DNA from: a virus
Strand: one strand, 5' to 3'
Length of the DNA stretch: 64,000 nucleotides
Virus record (IMG/VR): IMGVR_UViG_3300017989_000082
Span: 1-64,000 of that record
The notes beneath the pieces were generated by a model. That model did no database searches. It was given only the letters and a program-made list of their open reading frames with translations, and had not been told where the DNA came from. Below are positions 13,269 to 20,380 of this stretch, piece after piece. The translations under genes were made by a program, and so were the position numbers. The first letter of the stretch is position 1, and every line of letters begins with the position of its first letter.

Positions 13269-14093
13269 ATGCAAGAAAAAATCAAAACGGCAAAGGCAAG
13301 AAAAGAAGAATTGATTTTGAACATTGAAAAAACCGAAAAGGTGCTTTTTGATGCCGCGGCCGCGCTTAAGGTGGCAAAAGGAAAAAGCAAGGTTGCCGCG
13401 CGCAAGGCGCTTAAGGTTGCCGAAAAGAACCATGCGGCCGCGGTTGATGCGGCACGCGCCGCGGGCGTGTTGCCTGCGCCTGAAAACACCGCGGCTGAAA
13501 GTGAAGCAAACACCGCGGCTAAAAAATTGAGTGACGCGCCCGCGCCCGCGGCCGTCAAGGCTCAGGCAATCATTGACGCGGCAGTTGACGCTACGCCCGC
13601 GGTCAAAAAGAAGGTTCAAGAAAAGCTGGCCGAAAGCGCGCCTGAAGTACACGCGGAATATATGAAGCTTGTGGCCGCGGCCGCGCGAATGGGTGAAGCA
13701 ACCCAACCGGTTTTAACACTCAACAATTCACTCATTGAGGTTGAGCGCGGCACAAAAGAAGTTGACGTTAACAACATACCAATTGTGTCAAGCGCGTTCG
13801 GTGCGGTTGAATTTTTGCGGCCACGGCTGAATAATGCCCGCTTCATTCTCACCGCGAAGAACCTAAAAGCGGGCAAGGAAGCTTCAATTCGCATTTTTGA
13901 GCGCGGCCAAACGAAACCTACATCACGCGTGATATTCACCGCACGTTCGGGTGAATTCGGAAGCTCAGCGAAGGAAATGTCAAACATGGGTATTGCCTGT
14001 GAACGCATAACCCATGGTGGGAAATATGGTTATTCAACCGCGTGGGAAAAACTTCAGGCTTTCTACACCGAAAATTTCTGCATCAAGAAATAA
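13269..14093 (+). CDS. Ala/Lys-rich hypothetical protein
   Basis: 274 residues from the ATG at 13269 (AGAAAGGAAA upstream). Residues 1-150 are Ala/Lys-rich and probably helical or disordered. Residues 155-274 form a separate domain (FILTAKNLKAGKEASIRIF...VIFTARSGEF) that I do not recognise. The gene is dense in CGCG and CCGCGG and far more GC-rich than its neighbours, which suggests transfer from another genome. It resembles the 939-1568 protein only in its basic, Ala-rich N-terminus. Confidence 0.8.
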   Translation: MQEKIKTAKARKEELILNIEKTEKVLFDAAAALKVAKGKSKVAARKALKVAEKNHAAAVDAARAAGVLPAPENTAAESEANTAAKKLSDAPAPAAVKAQAIIDAAVDATPAVKKKVQEKLAESAPEVHAEYMKLVAAAARMGEATQPVLTLNNSLIEVERGTKEVDVNNIPIVSSAFGAVEFLRPRLNNARFILTAKNLKAGKEASIRIFERGQTKPTSRVIFTARSGEFGSSAKEMSNMGIACERITHGGKYGYSTAWEKLQAFYTENFCIKK

Positions 14094-14117
14094 ATTTTAG
14101 CCCGCGCCCGCGGTATA

Positions 14118-14153
14118 ACGCGCCTGTTATTTTTTTTTAACAGGCGCGTTTTT
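14118..14153 (+). terminator. Intrinsic terminator
   Basis: Twelve-bp stem ACGCGCCTGTTA/TAACAGGCGCGT with a T-only loop, followed by T5. It ends the 13269 gene. Confidence 0.88.
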
Positions 14154-14154
14154 C

Positions 14155-14398
14155 TTGCCCCTGCCTTGCCACCAGGCTTGCCCCTGCCTTGCCACCAGCA
14201 CGCCACCAGCACGGCCACCAGCACGGCCACCAGCACGGCACCAGCACGCCCACCAGCACGCCCCCTGCCTTGCCACCAGCACGGCACCAGCACGCCCCCT
14301 GCCTTGCCACCAGGCTTGCCACCAGCACGCCCCCTGCACGCCACCAGGCTTGCCACCAGCACGCCCCCTGCCTTGCCACCAGCACGGCACCAGCTTGA
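14155..14398. repeat. GC-rich degenerate tandem repeat array
   Basis: About 20 imperfect 11-13-bp units of the types CTTGCCACCAG, CACGCCACCAG, CACGGCCACCAG and CACGCCCCCTGC. The repeats keep several frames open on both strands, but no frame has a ribosome-binding site. This is probably structural or replicative DNA. Confidence 0.8.
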
Positions 14399-14552
14399 CA
14401 GCTTTCACTGGTTAACACCTTTTGACGCGTTGCGTCAAAGTGTCAAAGTGTCAATTTGATTCTCAATATGGGAAAAAATTGTCACATTAATATATGCGCA
14501 TAGCCAAAATGGGCATGGCTGTGATGTGTCCCTCCTCACAAATAATCGCTCT

Positions 14553-14618
14553 TCTCTTTTCAATATCCCACGAGTCTCTTTTCAATATCCCACGAGTCTC
14601 TTTTCAATATCCCACGAG
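14553..14618. repeat. Three exact 22-bp tandem repeats
   Basis: TCTCTTTTCAATATCCCACG plus AG, three exact copies at 14553-14574, 14575-14596 and 14597-14618. A diverged copy (TTTTTTCAATATCCCCCGAG) lies at about 14701-14720. Confidence 0.9.
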
Positions 14619-14935
14619 CTTAACAAACTCGCCAAAACCTCGCCAAAACACACTATATTCTCCCCAAAGTAAGTACCTGTCTGCAAAAAAACCGTCCCAA
14701 TTTTTTCAATATCCCCCGAGTATTACCCCTAACAAAACACGCCTAAATACCCCCTAAATAACTTTATAAATGTCCTATGATGTGAATGATGTGAAATTGG
14801 TGTGAATGATGTGAAATGTTTGTCCCCTTTTTAAACCCCTAGCGCATTTATGACGCAATGTGTCCATTAATAAGTGGATGTTAAAAGATTTCACATACCC
14901 CCACATACCCCCACCCTATCTCCCTTTTGTTTCAT

Positions 14936-14985
14936 TTATTATGGACTAATTATGGACTAATTATGGACTAATTATGGACCAATTA
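14936..14985. repeat. Four 11-bp tandem repeats
   Basis: TTATGGACTAA is repeated three times, then TTATGGACCAA. The unit equals one helical turn, typical of a protein-binding iteron. Confidence 0.88.
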
Positions 14986-15001
14986 TCAAAGACTTATTTA
15001 T

Positions 15002-15031
15002 TTGACAAGCCGTCCAATTTACGGGTATTAT
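15002..15031 (+). promoter_or_regulatory. Sigma-70 promoter
   Basis: TTGACA-N18-TATTAT in AT-rich DNA, about 60 bp before the start of the PAPS-reductase-like gene. Confidence 0.7.
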
Positions 15032-15094
15032 ATTTCATTATTACAGACATATATTTAATGCGCCCTGGAAGTTGTGTTTGCGGAGGAGAGTTTC

Positions 15095-16309
15095 GTGGAG
15101 AAAGAGAAGAGAAAGAGAAAGGAAGTTGTAGATAAGGGGAGAGAAGAAGATAGGGTGGTTAGGGAGTTTATGAAGAGGAGAGATAAGAGGAAAATGAAGC
15201 TGGATAAGAATAGGCGGTTGCCGGGAGAGGTTAGAGGTGGAAATATAAAAGATGCAGAGGATAAGAGGTGGGAATTGAAAGAGCGGCAGGGGTTGCCGTT
15301 AGAGATTAAGATAAGAATGAGTAAGGATCGTATAGAAGAGTGGTATAGGCATTGGAACGGGCGCATTTATGTATCGTTCTCTGGGGGTAAGGATAGTACG
15401 GCCTTGTTACATTTAGTAAGAAGTATGTATCCTGAGGTCCCGGCGGTGTTTGTAGATACTGGACTGGAATTTCCTGAAATAAGAAAATTTGTTAAACGAG
15501 TAGAGAACGTAACGTGGTTGAGGCCGAAGATGCCTTTCTTTGAGGTTATAGAGAAATATGGGTATCCGATTATTAGTAAGGAGAGTGCTGCTAAGTTGTA
15601 TGATATTCAGAATACTCGTAGCGAGAAGGTACTTAAGAAAAGGTTGTATGGGGATAAGTTTGGTCGGGGTCGGCTACCGGAGAAGTGGAAGTATTTAATT
15701 GATGCAGATTTTAAGATATCAGATAGGTGTTGTATGGTAATGAAGAAGGCTCCGATTATGAAGTATATTAAGGAGAATAACAGGGCGGGTATAATCGGGA
15801 CGATGGCGGATGACTCTCGCCTGAGGACTACTAACTATCTGATGAATGGATGTAATGTTTACCGTAACTACAGACCTACCAGTACCCCTATTGCTTTTTG
15901 GGTGGAGCAGGATGTTGTAGAGTATATTAATAGATTTAATCTTGATTACTCGGAAATATACGATATGGGGTATGCTAATACAGGTTGTATATTTTGTGCC
16001 TTCGGCGTGCATCTTGAGTATGGAGAAAATAGATTTCAGCGACTGTATCATACTCACCCAAAACATTATTGGTATTGTATAGAAAAGCTTGGTATGGGAA
16101 AGGTACTTGAAGCGATAGGTGTAAACTATAAGGTTGGGTTTTGTAAAGATTGCCGTTACCTTGGTAAAGAGCTAAACAGGTATATAGACGCGGAAGGTAG
16201 GGTTTCCGGTATGTATATATGTAATAAGAAGGTCTTAGAGAAAACAAACGCCTACAATAAAGCTTGTATTAAATTTGTCCTTAAAAAGAGTAAAGCCGTA
16301 ATAGTTTAA
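15095..16309 (+). CDS. PAPS-reductase-family protein (PP-loop, Fe-S cysteines)
   Basis: 404 residues. The GTG at 15095 is chosen because GGAGGAGA lies 7 nt upstream; a GTG at 15074 would add seven residues. SGGKDST (96-102) is the PP-loop nucleotide site. Adjacent CysCys (212-213) followed by K..P, and CxxC (298-301), match the Fe-S-binding CC...CxxC pattern of APS/PAPS reductases and DndC-like proteins. A C-terminal CKDC...C cluster may bind a further metal. The first 70 residues are highly charged helix. Phage members of this family are common; the substrate here is unknown. Codon use is AGA/AGG- and AT-rich, unlike the preceding 2 kb. Confidence 0.85.
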   Translation: MEKEKRKRKEVVDKGREEDRVVREFMKRRDKRKMKLDKNRRLPGEVRGGNIKDAEDKRWELKERQGLPLEIKIRMSKDRIEEWYRHWNGRIYVSFSGGKDSTALLHLVRSMYPEVPAVFVDTGLEFPEIRKFVKRVENVTWLRPKMPFFEVIEKYGYPIISKESAAKLYDIQNTRSEKVLKKRLYGDKFGRGRLPEKWKYLIDADFKISDRCCMVMKKAPIMKYIKENNRAGIIGTMADDSRLRTTNYLMNGCNVYRNYRPTSTPIAFWVEQDVVEYINRFNLDYSEIYDMGYANTGCIFCAFGVHLEYGENRFQRLYHTHPKHYWYCIEKLGMGKVLEAIGVNYKVGFCKDCRYLGKELNRYIDAEGRVSGMYICNKKVLEKTNAYNKACIKFVLKKSKAVIV

Positions 16310-16335
16310 TCCTTCCTTAAACGACCCCTTTTTTC

Positions 16336-16364
16336 TTGACACCGATTTTTAAGTATTTTATATT
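16336..16364 (+). promoter_or_regulatory. Sigma-70 promoter
   Basis: TTGACA-N17-TATATT, near consensus, between the PAPS-reductase-like gene and 16446. Confidence 0.82.
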
Positions 16365-16445
16365 GTAACCTCATTAAAGGTGCGCTGGGAAGGTATGTAA
16401 AGAGAAGGTTTAGTTAAAGAGAAATTTGATAAAGGAGAAACGAGT

Positions 16446-16715
16446 ATGAGAAAGAGATTTTTTGTGCCGGAGATTACAGAGAAAATGAGGGATCTGCTGG
16501 TTAAGTATTACAGCGGGAGGTGGATTGGGAAGTTGGAGAGCGAGATTTGGGTGGCTTTCGAGTTTATGCACATTCGCCGCAGTATGTGGAAGGGTGAAGG
16601 GTGGCACCGTGCTCGTTTTGTCAGGCGCATGCTGGAATTTGCTCTGCTTGTCCTTGCGGAATTATGGATAGCGGATGTGGAATTATTGCGTCAGAAATTG
16701 AGAGTGAAAATTTGA
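16446..16715 (+). CDS. Hypothetical protein
   Basis: 89 residues; AAAGGAGAAA upstream. Basic and Trp-containing, largely helical. First gene after the 16336 promoter. Not recognised. Confidence 0.75.
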   Translation: MRKRFFVPEITEKMRDLLVKYYSGRWIGKLESEIWVAFEFMHIRRSMWKGEGWHRARFVRRMLEFALLVLAELWIADVELLRQKLRVKI

Positions 16716-16840
16716 CTCCTGGTGGGACGAATACGATTAAAGAAATAAATGCCGAGCATAAGCGAATTGACAGGGCGAAATATCTTTGTGCGAAACGACT
16801 CTATGAAGTACTAGAGGAAGTATGGGAAGAACTCTGCTAA
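16664..16840 (+). CDS. Small helical protein
   Basis: 58 residues if it starts at the ATG at 16664, overlapping the previous gene by 52 bp. The region from residue 20 on is a charged helix (EINAEHKRIDRAKYLCAKRL). The ribosome-binding site is weak, so coupling to the upstream gene is likely and the start is uncertain. Confidence 0.5.
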   Translation: MDSGCGIIASEIESENLTPGGTNTIKEINAEHKRIDRAKYLCAKRLYEVLEEVWEELC

Positions 16841-16857
16841 AAGGAGAGGTTGTTATT

Positions 16858-16977
16858 ATGAAAATTGTACGGTTGAATAAAGAAAAGAGGAAAGCGATTC
16901 TGGAAGCCCTGCTTGATGTAGAGGAACATATGAAGGCTCTTGTTGAAGAGGGCAGCCTAGACAGGCGGGGGGAGTAA
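16858..16977 (+). CDS. Small charged protein
   Basis: 39 residues; AAAGGAGAGG upstream of the ATG. Charged amphipathic helix. Its last codons and stop are duplicated just downstream as an approximately 17-bp tandem copy (AGGCGGGGGAGTAAA near 16982). Confidence 0.55.
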   Translation: MKIVRLNKEKRKAILEALLDVEEHMKALVEEGSLDRRGE

Positions 16978-17036
16978 ACCAGGCGGGGGAGTAAATAAGG
17001 TTAAGAAAAAATATTAAAATCTTAAAATACTGTTAA

Positions 17037-17065
17037 TTGCCAAAACTGAAATAGTTTGTTATAAT
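17037..17065 (+). promoter_or_regulatory. Sigma-70 promoter
   Basis: TTGCCA-N17-TATAAT, 31 bp before the 17096 start. Confidence 0.82.
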
Positions 17066-17095
17066 AGCCCTTCCCTTAATAAAGGAGGTTTTGGT

Positions 17096-17344
17096 ATGAA
17101 AGAGCCTGTTGGGTTTGTTGGGTTTTTTGGGAATGTTACTATAGCTCTTGTTATCGCTATTATTTTCTTCAGCATAGCCAGCTTTATTTCTTCGTCGGTT
17201 TGGGGATCGTATCACCCAGTAGCCGAGGGGGTCATGCTTGAGGACAAAGAAATTGCAAAGGGGCTATTTAGGGTCTACGATCAAGAGCTTGGTGTTGCCT
17301 GCTATACAAGCGTGCGGGCTATTTCCTGCGTAAGCCTGATGTAA
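17096..17344 (+). CDS. Single-pass membrane protein with CYT...ISC tail
   Basis: 82 residues; AAAGGAGG upstream. An N-terminal transmembrane helix (about 9-36) is followed by an external domain ending GVACYTSVRAISCVSL. The two-Cys motif may form a disulphide. The same motif recurs in the 17566 gene. I recall similar motifs in small phage proteins but cannot name a function. Confidence 0.75.
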   Translation: MKEPVGFVGFFGNVTIALVIAIIFFSIASFISSSVWGSYHPVAEGVMLEDKEIAKGLFRVYDQELGVACYTSVRAISCVSLM

Positions 17345-17356
17345 AGGAGAATTAAA

Positions 17357-17569
17357 ATGGCGCAACCAAAAACAACGGAAAACCTGATCCCCGTCATGTT
17401 GAGCAAGGAAGAGGTGTTTGATGCCGTAACAGCCGAGGTCATAAGCCGCTTTGCCAAGGCGGGGCACGACCCTAAGAGGATACGCATTAAGTCTTCCGAG
17501 TTTCAAACTGAAGAGTATCAGGGTAACGAGATATTTACTGGCATTAAAGTTACGGTCGGCTTTAAATGA
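17357..17569 (+). CDS. Small hypothetical protein
   Basis: 70 residues; AAAGGAGAA upstream. Alpha/beta composition with a C-terminal beta hairpin (EIFTGIKVTVGFK). Its stop overlaps the next ATG. Not recognised. Confidence 0.75.
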   Translation: MAQPKTTENLIPVMLSKEEVFDAVTAEVISRFAKAGHDPKRIRIKSSEFQTEEYQGNEIFTGIKVTVGFK

Positions 17570-17667
17570 TTCGCTGCGTTGACTGCGCCCACTACGATCA
17601 TGAAACCGGCGTGGTGTGCTATACATATCATGGAATATCTTGTGTAAGCCTTGATGTTGAGAACTGA
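17566..17667 (+). CDS. Small Cys protein paralogous to the 17096 C-terminus
   Basis: 33 residues, ATG overlapping the previous stop (AAATGA). The sequence YDHETGVVCYTYHGISCVSL aligns with YDQELGVACYTSVRAISCVSL of the 17096 protein. It lacks the membrane helix and has an extra CxxC at the N-terminus (CVDC), so it may be a cytosolic zinc-binding paralogue. Confidence 0.65.
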   Translation: MIRCVDCAHYDHETGVVCYTYHGISCVSLDVEN

Positions 17668-17673
17668 AACAGT

Positions 17674-17883
17674 TTGCTTGCTGTGCGGTGGGAATGAAGT
17701 GGTTAGCCTGACCCGCCGGACCGTACCCGGCTTAATGGTAGCTATGGCAAAAACACCCCTATGGAATTGGGGTTCTGGCGAGGCACCAGTTAAGTTAACC
17801 CATAGCGGGATCTTTTGTTGCTTGGCCACAACTGCTGATCCCTTAAACCCATTGTGCGGACCGCGCAGCAAGCAATTTTTTTT
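17674..17883 (+). ncRNA. Structured RNA closed by a 16-bp stem, with U8 tail
   Basis: Bases 17674-17689 pair with 17860-17875 (16 bp with one G-U), followed by eight T. Inside are helices 17715-17719/17727-17731 (GCCGG/CCGGC), 17741-17747/17800-17806 (GCTATGG/CCATAGC) enclosing 17755-17759/17769-17773, and 17807-17812/17837-17842 (GGGATC/GATCCC) enclosing GTTG/CAAC. These nest without conflict into a multibranch RNA. The frame through it is not protein-like beyond its first residues. The ribosome-binding site of the next gene touches the T run, so it may act as a terminator-linked switch. Class unknown. Confidence 0.6.
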
Positions 17884-17894
17884 AGGAGAATCAC

Positions 17895-18062
17895 ATGAGC
17901 AAAATACCATTTGTTATTCCAATAGAGGTTCTCGAAAACATACTGCGCCTTGCAACTGTCCATATTGAAGACCATGACGAGCTTGGTGATATGTCAAAGA
18001 GTGTAATTGGCTTCTTTGGAAACGACCTGATTAATGATATTATAAACGAAGATGAAGAGTAA
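17895..18062 (+). CDS. Small acidic protein
   Basis: 55 residues; TTAGGAGAA upstream, starting 11 nt after the U tract of the structured RNA. Acidic and helical (IEDHDELGD, NEDEE). Any regulation by the RNA would act on this gene first. Not recognised. Confidence 0.7.
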   Translation: MSKIPFVIPIEVLENILRLATVHIEDHDELGDMSKSVIGFFGNDLINDIINEDEE

Positions 18063-18501
18063 AATGGTTGACGAAAACTCTATATGTTGCTTTAACTGCA
18101 TTCACGCTGACCTTGAACCGATTTTTCTTTTTGGGGAAAATGAAAACGGCATTGCTTTTAAGCTTGTGGAGTGCTTTGCTAGAAAGTCAGTAAAAGAGTC
18201 GCCACCACAAGAGGCATACTTGCCTCCTGACAGACCACAAAATTGCAAACACTTTGAAAGGGATAATTACATGGGAGTTACTGTAAAACAGAAAGAGCAC
18301 ACGAGTGTTATGGATCTTGCCAACGAAATCAGGAAAGAATACCCTGTAATGGGGGCGCTGAACAGTGACCTCAATGGAATAGTGAAAAAAACCATTAAAA
18401 TGCTTGCCCAGATGCCCCTAGATGACGTTTTAAGGCTGCTTATTGAGGTTTCCCCTAGCTCAATGGAAAAGTGGCTTACGGGGGATCCTGATGCGCCTTA
18501 G
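18052..18501 (+). CDS. Hypothetical two-part protein with Cys module
   Basis: 149 residues. The N-terminal part has CCFNC, CFAR and NCKHF Cys/His spacing that suggests a metal-binding module. The part from residue 74 (a possible internal start MGVTVKQ) is helical. It overlaps its neighbours on both sides. Start may be 18052 or 18064. Not recognised. Confidence 0.7.
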   Translation: MKSKMVDENSICCFNCIHADLEPIFLFGENENGIAFKLVECFARKSVKESPPQEAYLPPDRPQNCKHFERDNYMGVTVKQKEHTSVMDLANEIRKEYPVMGALNSDLNGIVKKTIKMLAQMPLDDVLRLLIEVSPSSMEKWLTGDPDAP

Positions 18502-18766
18502 AGGCTATTATTTAATAACCCGCTATGAGGGGAATACCCTTGCCGATGAGATGCGTTCTCTTTTTGAGTATTTCAACACCCCGGTAGTCGTTGATGTTTA
18601 CCCAGACCCAGCCAGCCTTGGGGCTGTTGTAGCCGTTAAGGGATACTATACGGATGAGACTCTTCGCGAGTTTAACAGATTGAATCTTTTAAAGTTATAT
18701 ATTAACAGACTTAAGAAACTTAAAAGCGGAGGAAAATATGAGCCACCTGATTGTGAAGCTGATTAA
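18491..18766 (+). CDS. Small hypothetical protein
   Basis: 91 residues from the ATG at 18491, overlapping the previous stop. Alpha/beta ferredoxin-like appearance (GYYLITRYEG...VVVDVYPDP). A longer upstream start would lie entirely within the preceding gene. Not recognised. Confidence 0.65.
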   Translation: MRLRGYYLITRYEGNTLADEMRSLFEYFNTPVVVDVYPDPASLGAVVAVKGYYTDETLREFNRLNLLKLYINRLKKLKSGGKYEPPDCEAD

Positions 18767-19097
18767 GATTTTTTTAAGCATTTATTGCCCCATGCGAGAT
18801 GAATGCCCCTACCGGGTTATGGACGTTTTAGGCGTTGACAGAAAGCTTCTCAGGAAGTATATTGATGAAGGTGGAAAGCTAGTGTTTGATTTTGCATCTG
18901 AGCATCTTGCTGAATTCAATAAGGAGTTAAACTGTGGCTTAAAAAATGAAGAGTTTAAACAGTTCGTGCTTGAGGCGCAGGAGCTTCTAAACAAGTTTAA
19001 TATTGCCAGTATATTCACCGAGAATAACGAGGAAGAAAATGGCAAGAAGGAAGTTCACAAAAAGGGAAAAGCCAGAAGATATAACGCACGAAATTAG
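18738..19097 (+). CDS. Hypothetical helical protein
   Basis: 119 residues; CGGAGGAAA upstream. The segment from 20 to 90 is charged and helical; the C-terminus is basic (KKEVHKKGKARRYNARN). It overlaps both neighbours. Not recognised. Confidence 0.7.
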   Translation: MSHLIVKLIKIFLSIYCPMRDECPYRVMDVLGVDRKLLRKYIDEGGKLVFDFASEHLAEFNKELNCGLKNEEFKQFVLEAQELLNKFNIASIFTENNEEENGKKEVHKKGKARRYNARN

Positions 19098-19272
19098 CTC
19101 TGCCAATCCAAGCCCCGGTGTTGATGATGTTCAGATTCGGTTTAAAAAATTCGACACTATGTTGAGTAAAATAACCCTGCCGATTGATAAAGCAAAAAGT
19201 TTTGCGGAAGACCTTTGTGCGTTCCTGAATATTCCCACCAAAAAAGGAAACAATGAAGACAAAGGAGGCTAA
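19039..19272 (+). CDS. Small hypothetical protein
   Basis: 77 residues from the ATG at 19039 with GAGGAAGAAA upstream. Basic N-terminus (ARRKFTKREK), then a helical body. Coupled to the preceding gene by overlap. Not recognised. Confidence 0.68.
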   Translation: MARRKFTKREKPEDITHEISSANPSPGVDDVQIRFKKFDTMLSKITLPIDKAKSFAEDLCAFLNIPTKKGNNEDKGG

Positions 19273-19274
19273 TC

Positions 19275-19541
19275 ATGCCAAAAGAAGTTTTCCTCAGAAC
19301 AAAAGAAGCTGCCCACGTGTTCAGCCATGCCATAGGAGAAGACGTCAGCCCGGATGATCTTCTTGATTACGCCAGAGCTGGAAGGTTAAAGGCGGAGAAA
19401 ATTGGTCGGTATTGGCAGTTCAAGCAAAAAGATATTGTTGATTTTTGCAAGAAAGTTTTATCCGACCGAGATAAGGCGAAAAGGGCGAGGGAAAATGAAA
19501 GAAGAAAAATCGGAACCGGAAGCAGTTCAAACGCAATATGA
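19275..19541 (+). CDS. Excisionase/MerR-type helix-turn-helix protein
   Basis: 88 residues; AAAGGAGG upstream. Residues 7-58 show the winged helix-turn-helix pattern of excisionase-like proteins: LRTKEAAHVF..., a helix, then GRLKAEKIGRYWQFKQKDI. A basic tail follows. It probably binds DNA near this operon, as regulator or recombination directionality factor. No integrase is visible, so regulator is the likelier role. Confidence 0.72.
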   Translation: MPKEVFLRTKEAAHVFSHAIGEDVSPDDLLDYARAGRLKAEKIGRYWQFKQKDIVDFCKKVLSDRDKAKRARENERRKIGTGSSSNAI

Positions 19542-19755
19542 ATCAGTGCGGTTTACAGCCAAGGAACTTGAATGGATATTTTTGTATTTCAACAAGAGCC
19601 TTGGGCTTGCCTACCGCGGCGATCAAGACAGAGACGGCCTTAAACTTGAAGAGTTGCAGTGTGACCAGTTCTCCCCAAGGCTACTCATGGAAGATGTAAA
19701 AATAACCCAAAGGATAATTGCTAAAACGAGGCCGTATGGATCACATGGGGGTTGA
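19495..19755 (+). CDS. Small hypothetical protein
   Basis: 86 residues from the ATG at 19495 with GCGAGGGAAA upstream, overlapping the helix-turn-helix gene by 47 bp. Helical, acidic. Its end overlaps the -35 element of the next promoter. Not recognised. Confidence 0.68.
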   Translation: MKEEKSEPEAVQTQYESVRFTAKELEWIFLYFNKSLGLAYRGDQDRDGLKLEELQCDQFSPRLLMEDVKITQRIIAKTRPYGSHGG

Positions 19756-19780
19756 CATGGCCCTTCCATTGTGGCATAAT
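19752..19780 (+). promoter_or_regulatory. Sigma-70 promoter
   Basis: TTGACA-N17-CATAAT. It starts at the stop codon of the preceding gene and is followed 41 bp later by a terminator hairpin. Confidence 0.78.
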
Positions 19781-19820
19781 ATTTTTACTTATAGCCTTTG
19801 TTTGTTGTTTCATTACCCAC

Positions 19821-19864
19821 GCCCCGCGCTGTTAACTCCATGAGGATAGCGCGGGGCATTTTTT
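19821..19864 (+). terminator. Leader terminator (candidate attenuator)
   Basis: Perfect 10-bp stem GCCCCGCGCT/AGCGCGGGGC (19821-19830 with 19848-19857) and T6. It lies between the 19752 promoter and the ribosome-binding site of the 19880 gene, so the gene can be expressed only by read-through or regulated antitermination. Confidence 0.82.
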
Positions 19865-19879
19865 ATGGAGGAAACAATT

Positions 19880-20230
19880 ATGGAAGCCGGCGTTAAGGAA
19901 GCCAGAGGCGAGTTAGAGAGTAGGCCGTATTTAGTGGCGGCAATGGTTGATGATGTTGAAGTCCGAATTGTTGTCCAGGCGGTAAGCTTGGCTGATGCCT
20001 TGGTGAATGCAACCTTTGCTTTTGCCAGAAAGAAGCTGTTTGTGCATTACCCCTCAACAGAGTGGATTAGGCAGAACGGGGGGCCGGGACTGATGGAGAA
20101 AATGAAGGGGGTTGAAAAATCCCACTTCGTAGCGGCCTTTGCCGTTCCCGGCGAGTATCGGTATATGGATGACTATAAAATCTACGGCCTCTACAAGGGC
20201 AAAGATGTATCAGGGCAGTGGTCCCATTAA
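19880..20230 (+). CDS. Hypothetical protein
   Basis: 116 residues from the ATG at 19880; TGGAGGAAAC lies upstream, right after the leader terminator. Alpha/beta protein with a Tyr-rich end. Not recognised. Expression likely depends on escape from the attenuator. Confidence 0.75.
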   Translation: MEAGVKEARGELESRPYLVAAMVDDVEVRIVVQAVSLADALVNATFAFARKKLFVHYPSTEWIRQNGGPGLMEKMKGVEKSHFVAAFAVPGEYRYMDDYKIYGLYKGKDVSGQWSH

Positions 20231-20246
20231 AAAGTTGTTTTCCTAT

Positions 20247-20276
20247 TTGACAAACAATTTAGGGATATAATATGGT
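20247..20276 (+). promoter_or_regulatory. Probable sigma-70 promoter
   Basis: TTGACA-N18-TATGGT. A TATAAT also occurs but only 13 bp from the -35. Another terminator hairpin follows about 40 bp downstream. Confidence 0.6.
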
Positions 20277-20315
20277 TTAACTCAGGTAAGGGTGCTGGGT
20301 TTCACATTGGCGTAT

Positions 20316-20364
20316 GCCCCGTGGTGAGAAGATAACTCCGCCTTGCCACGGGGCAGTTTTTTTT
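20316..20364 (+). terminator. Leader terminator (candidate attenuator)
   Basis: Stem GCCCCGTGG/CCACGGGGC (20316-20324 with 20346-20354) and T8, ending 16 nt before the 20381 start. It is the same promoter-hairpin-gene layout as at 19752-19880. Confidence 0.82.
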
Positions 20365-20380
20365 AAGGGGGTGAGCATGA

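Larger units (their letters stand above)
14420..15001. other. AT-rich repeat-dense non-coding region (candidate origin)
   Basis: No credible gene. From left to right: inverted repeat TTGACGC/GCGTCAA (about 14420-14437), AAGTGTCA direct repeats, three 22-bp copies (14553-14618) with a diverged fourth near 14700, a duplicated GTGAATGATGTGAAAT (about 14780-14818), CACATACCCC repeats near 14891, and four 11-bp units at 14936-14985. Several iteron-like families in AT-rich DNA beside a GC-rich array fit a replication origin or regulatory locus. No DnaA box was found by eye. Confidence 0.5.

Noticed and set aside
14155-14459. Open frames on both strands across the CACCAG repeats
   Set aside because: The frames stay open only because of the repeats, have no ribosome-binding sites, and encode low-complexity sequence.
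14508-14525. GGCATGGCTGTGATG resembling a sigma-54 promoter
   Set aside because: The -12 doublet is GA rather than GC and falls one base out of register; no gene follows it.
14553-14618. Three 22-bp repeats as a CRISPR array
   Set aside because: The copies are directly adjacent with no spacers, and no cas genes are near.
17651-17968. 105-codon frame across the second structured RNA
   Set aside because: It runs past the 17895 gene start in another frame, has no good ribosome-binding site, and the region folds into nested stems.
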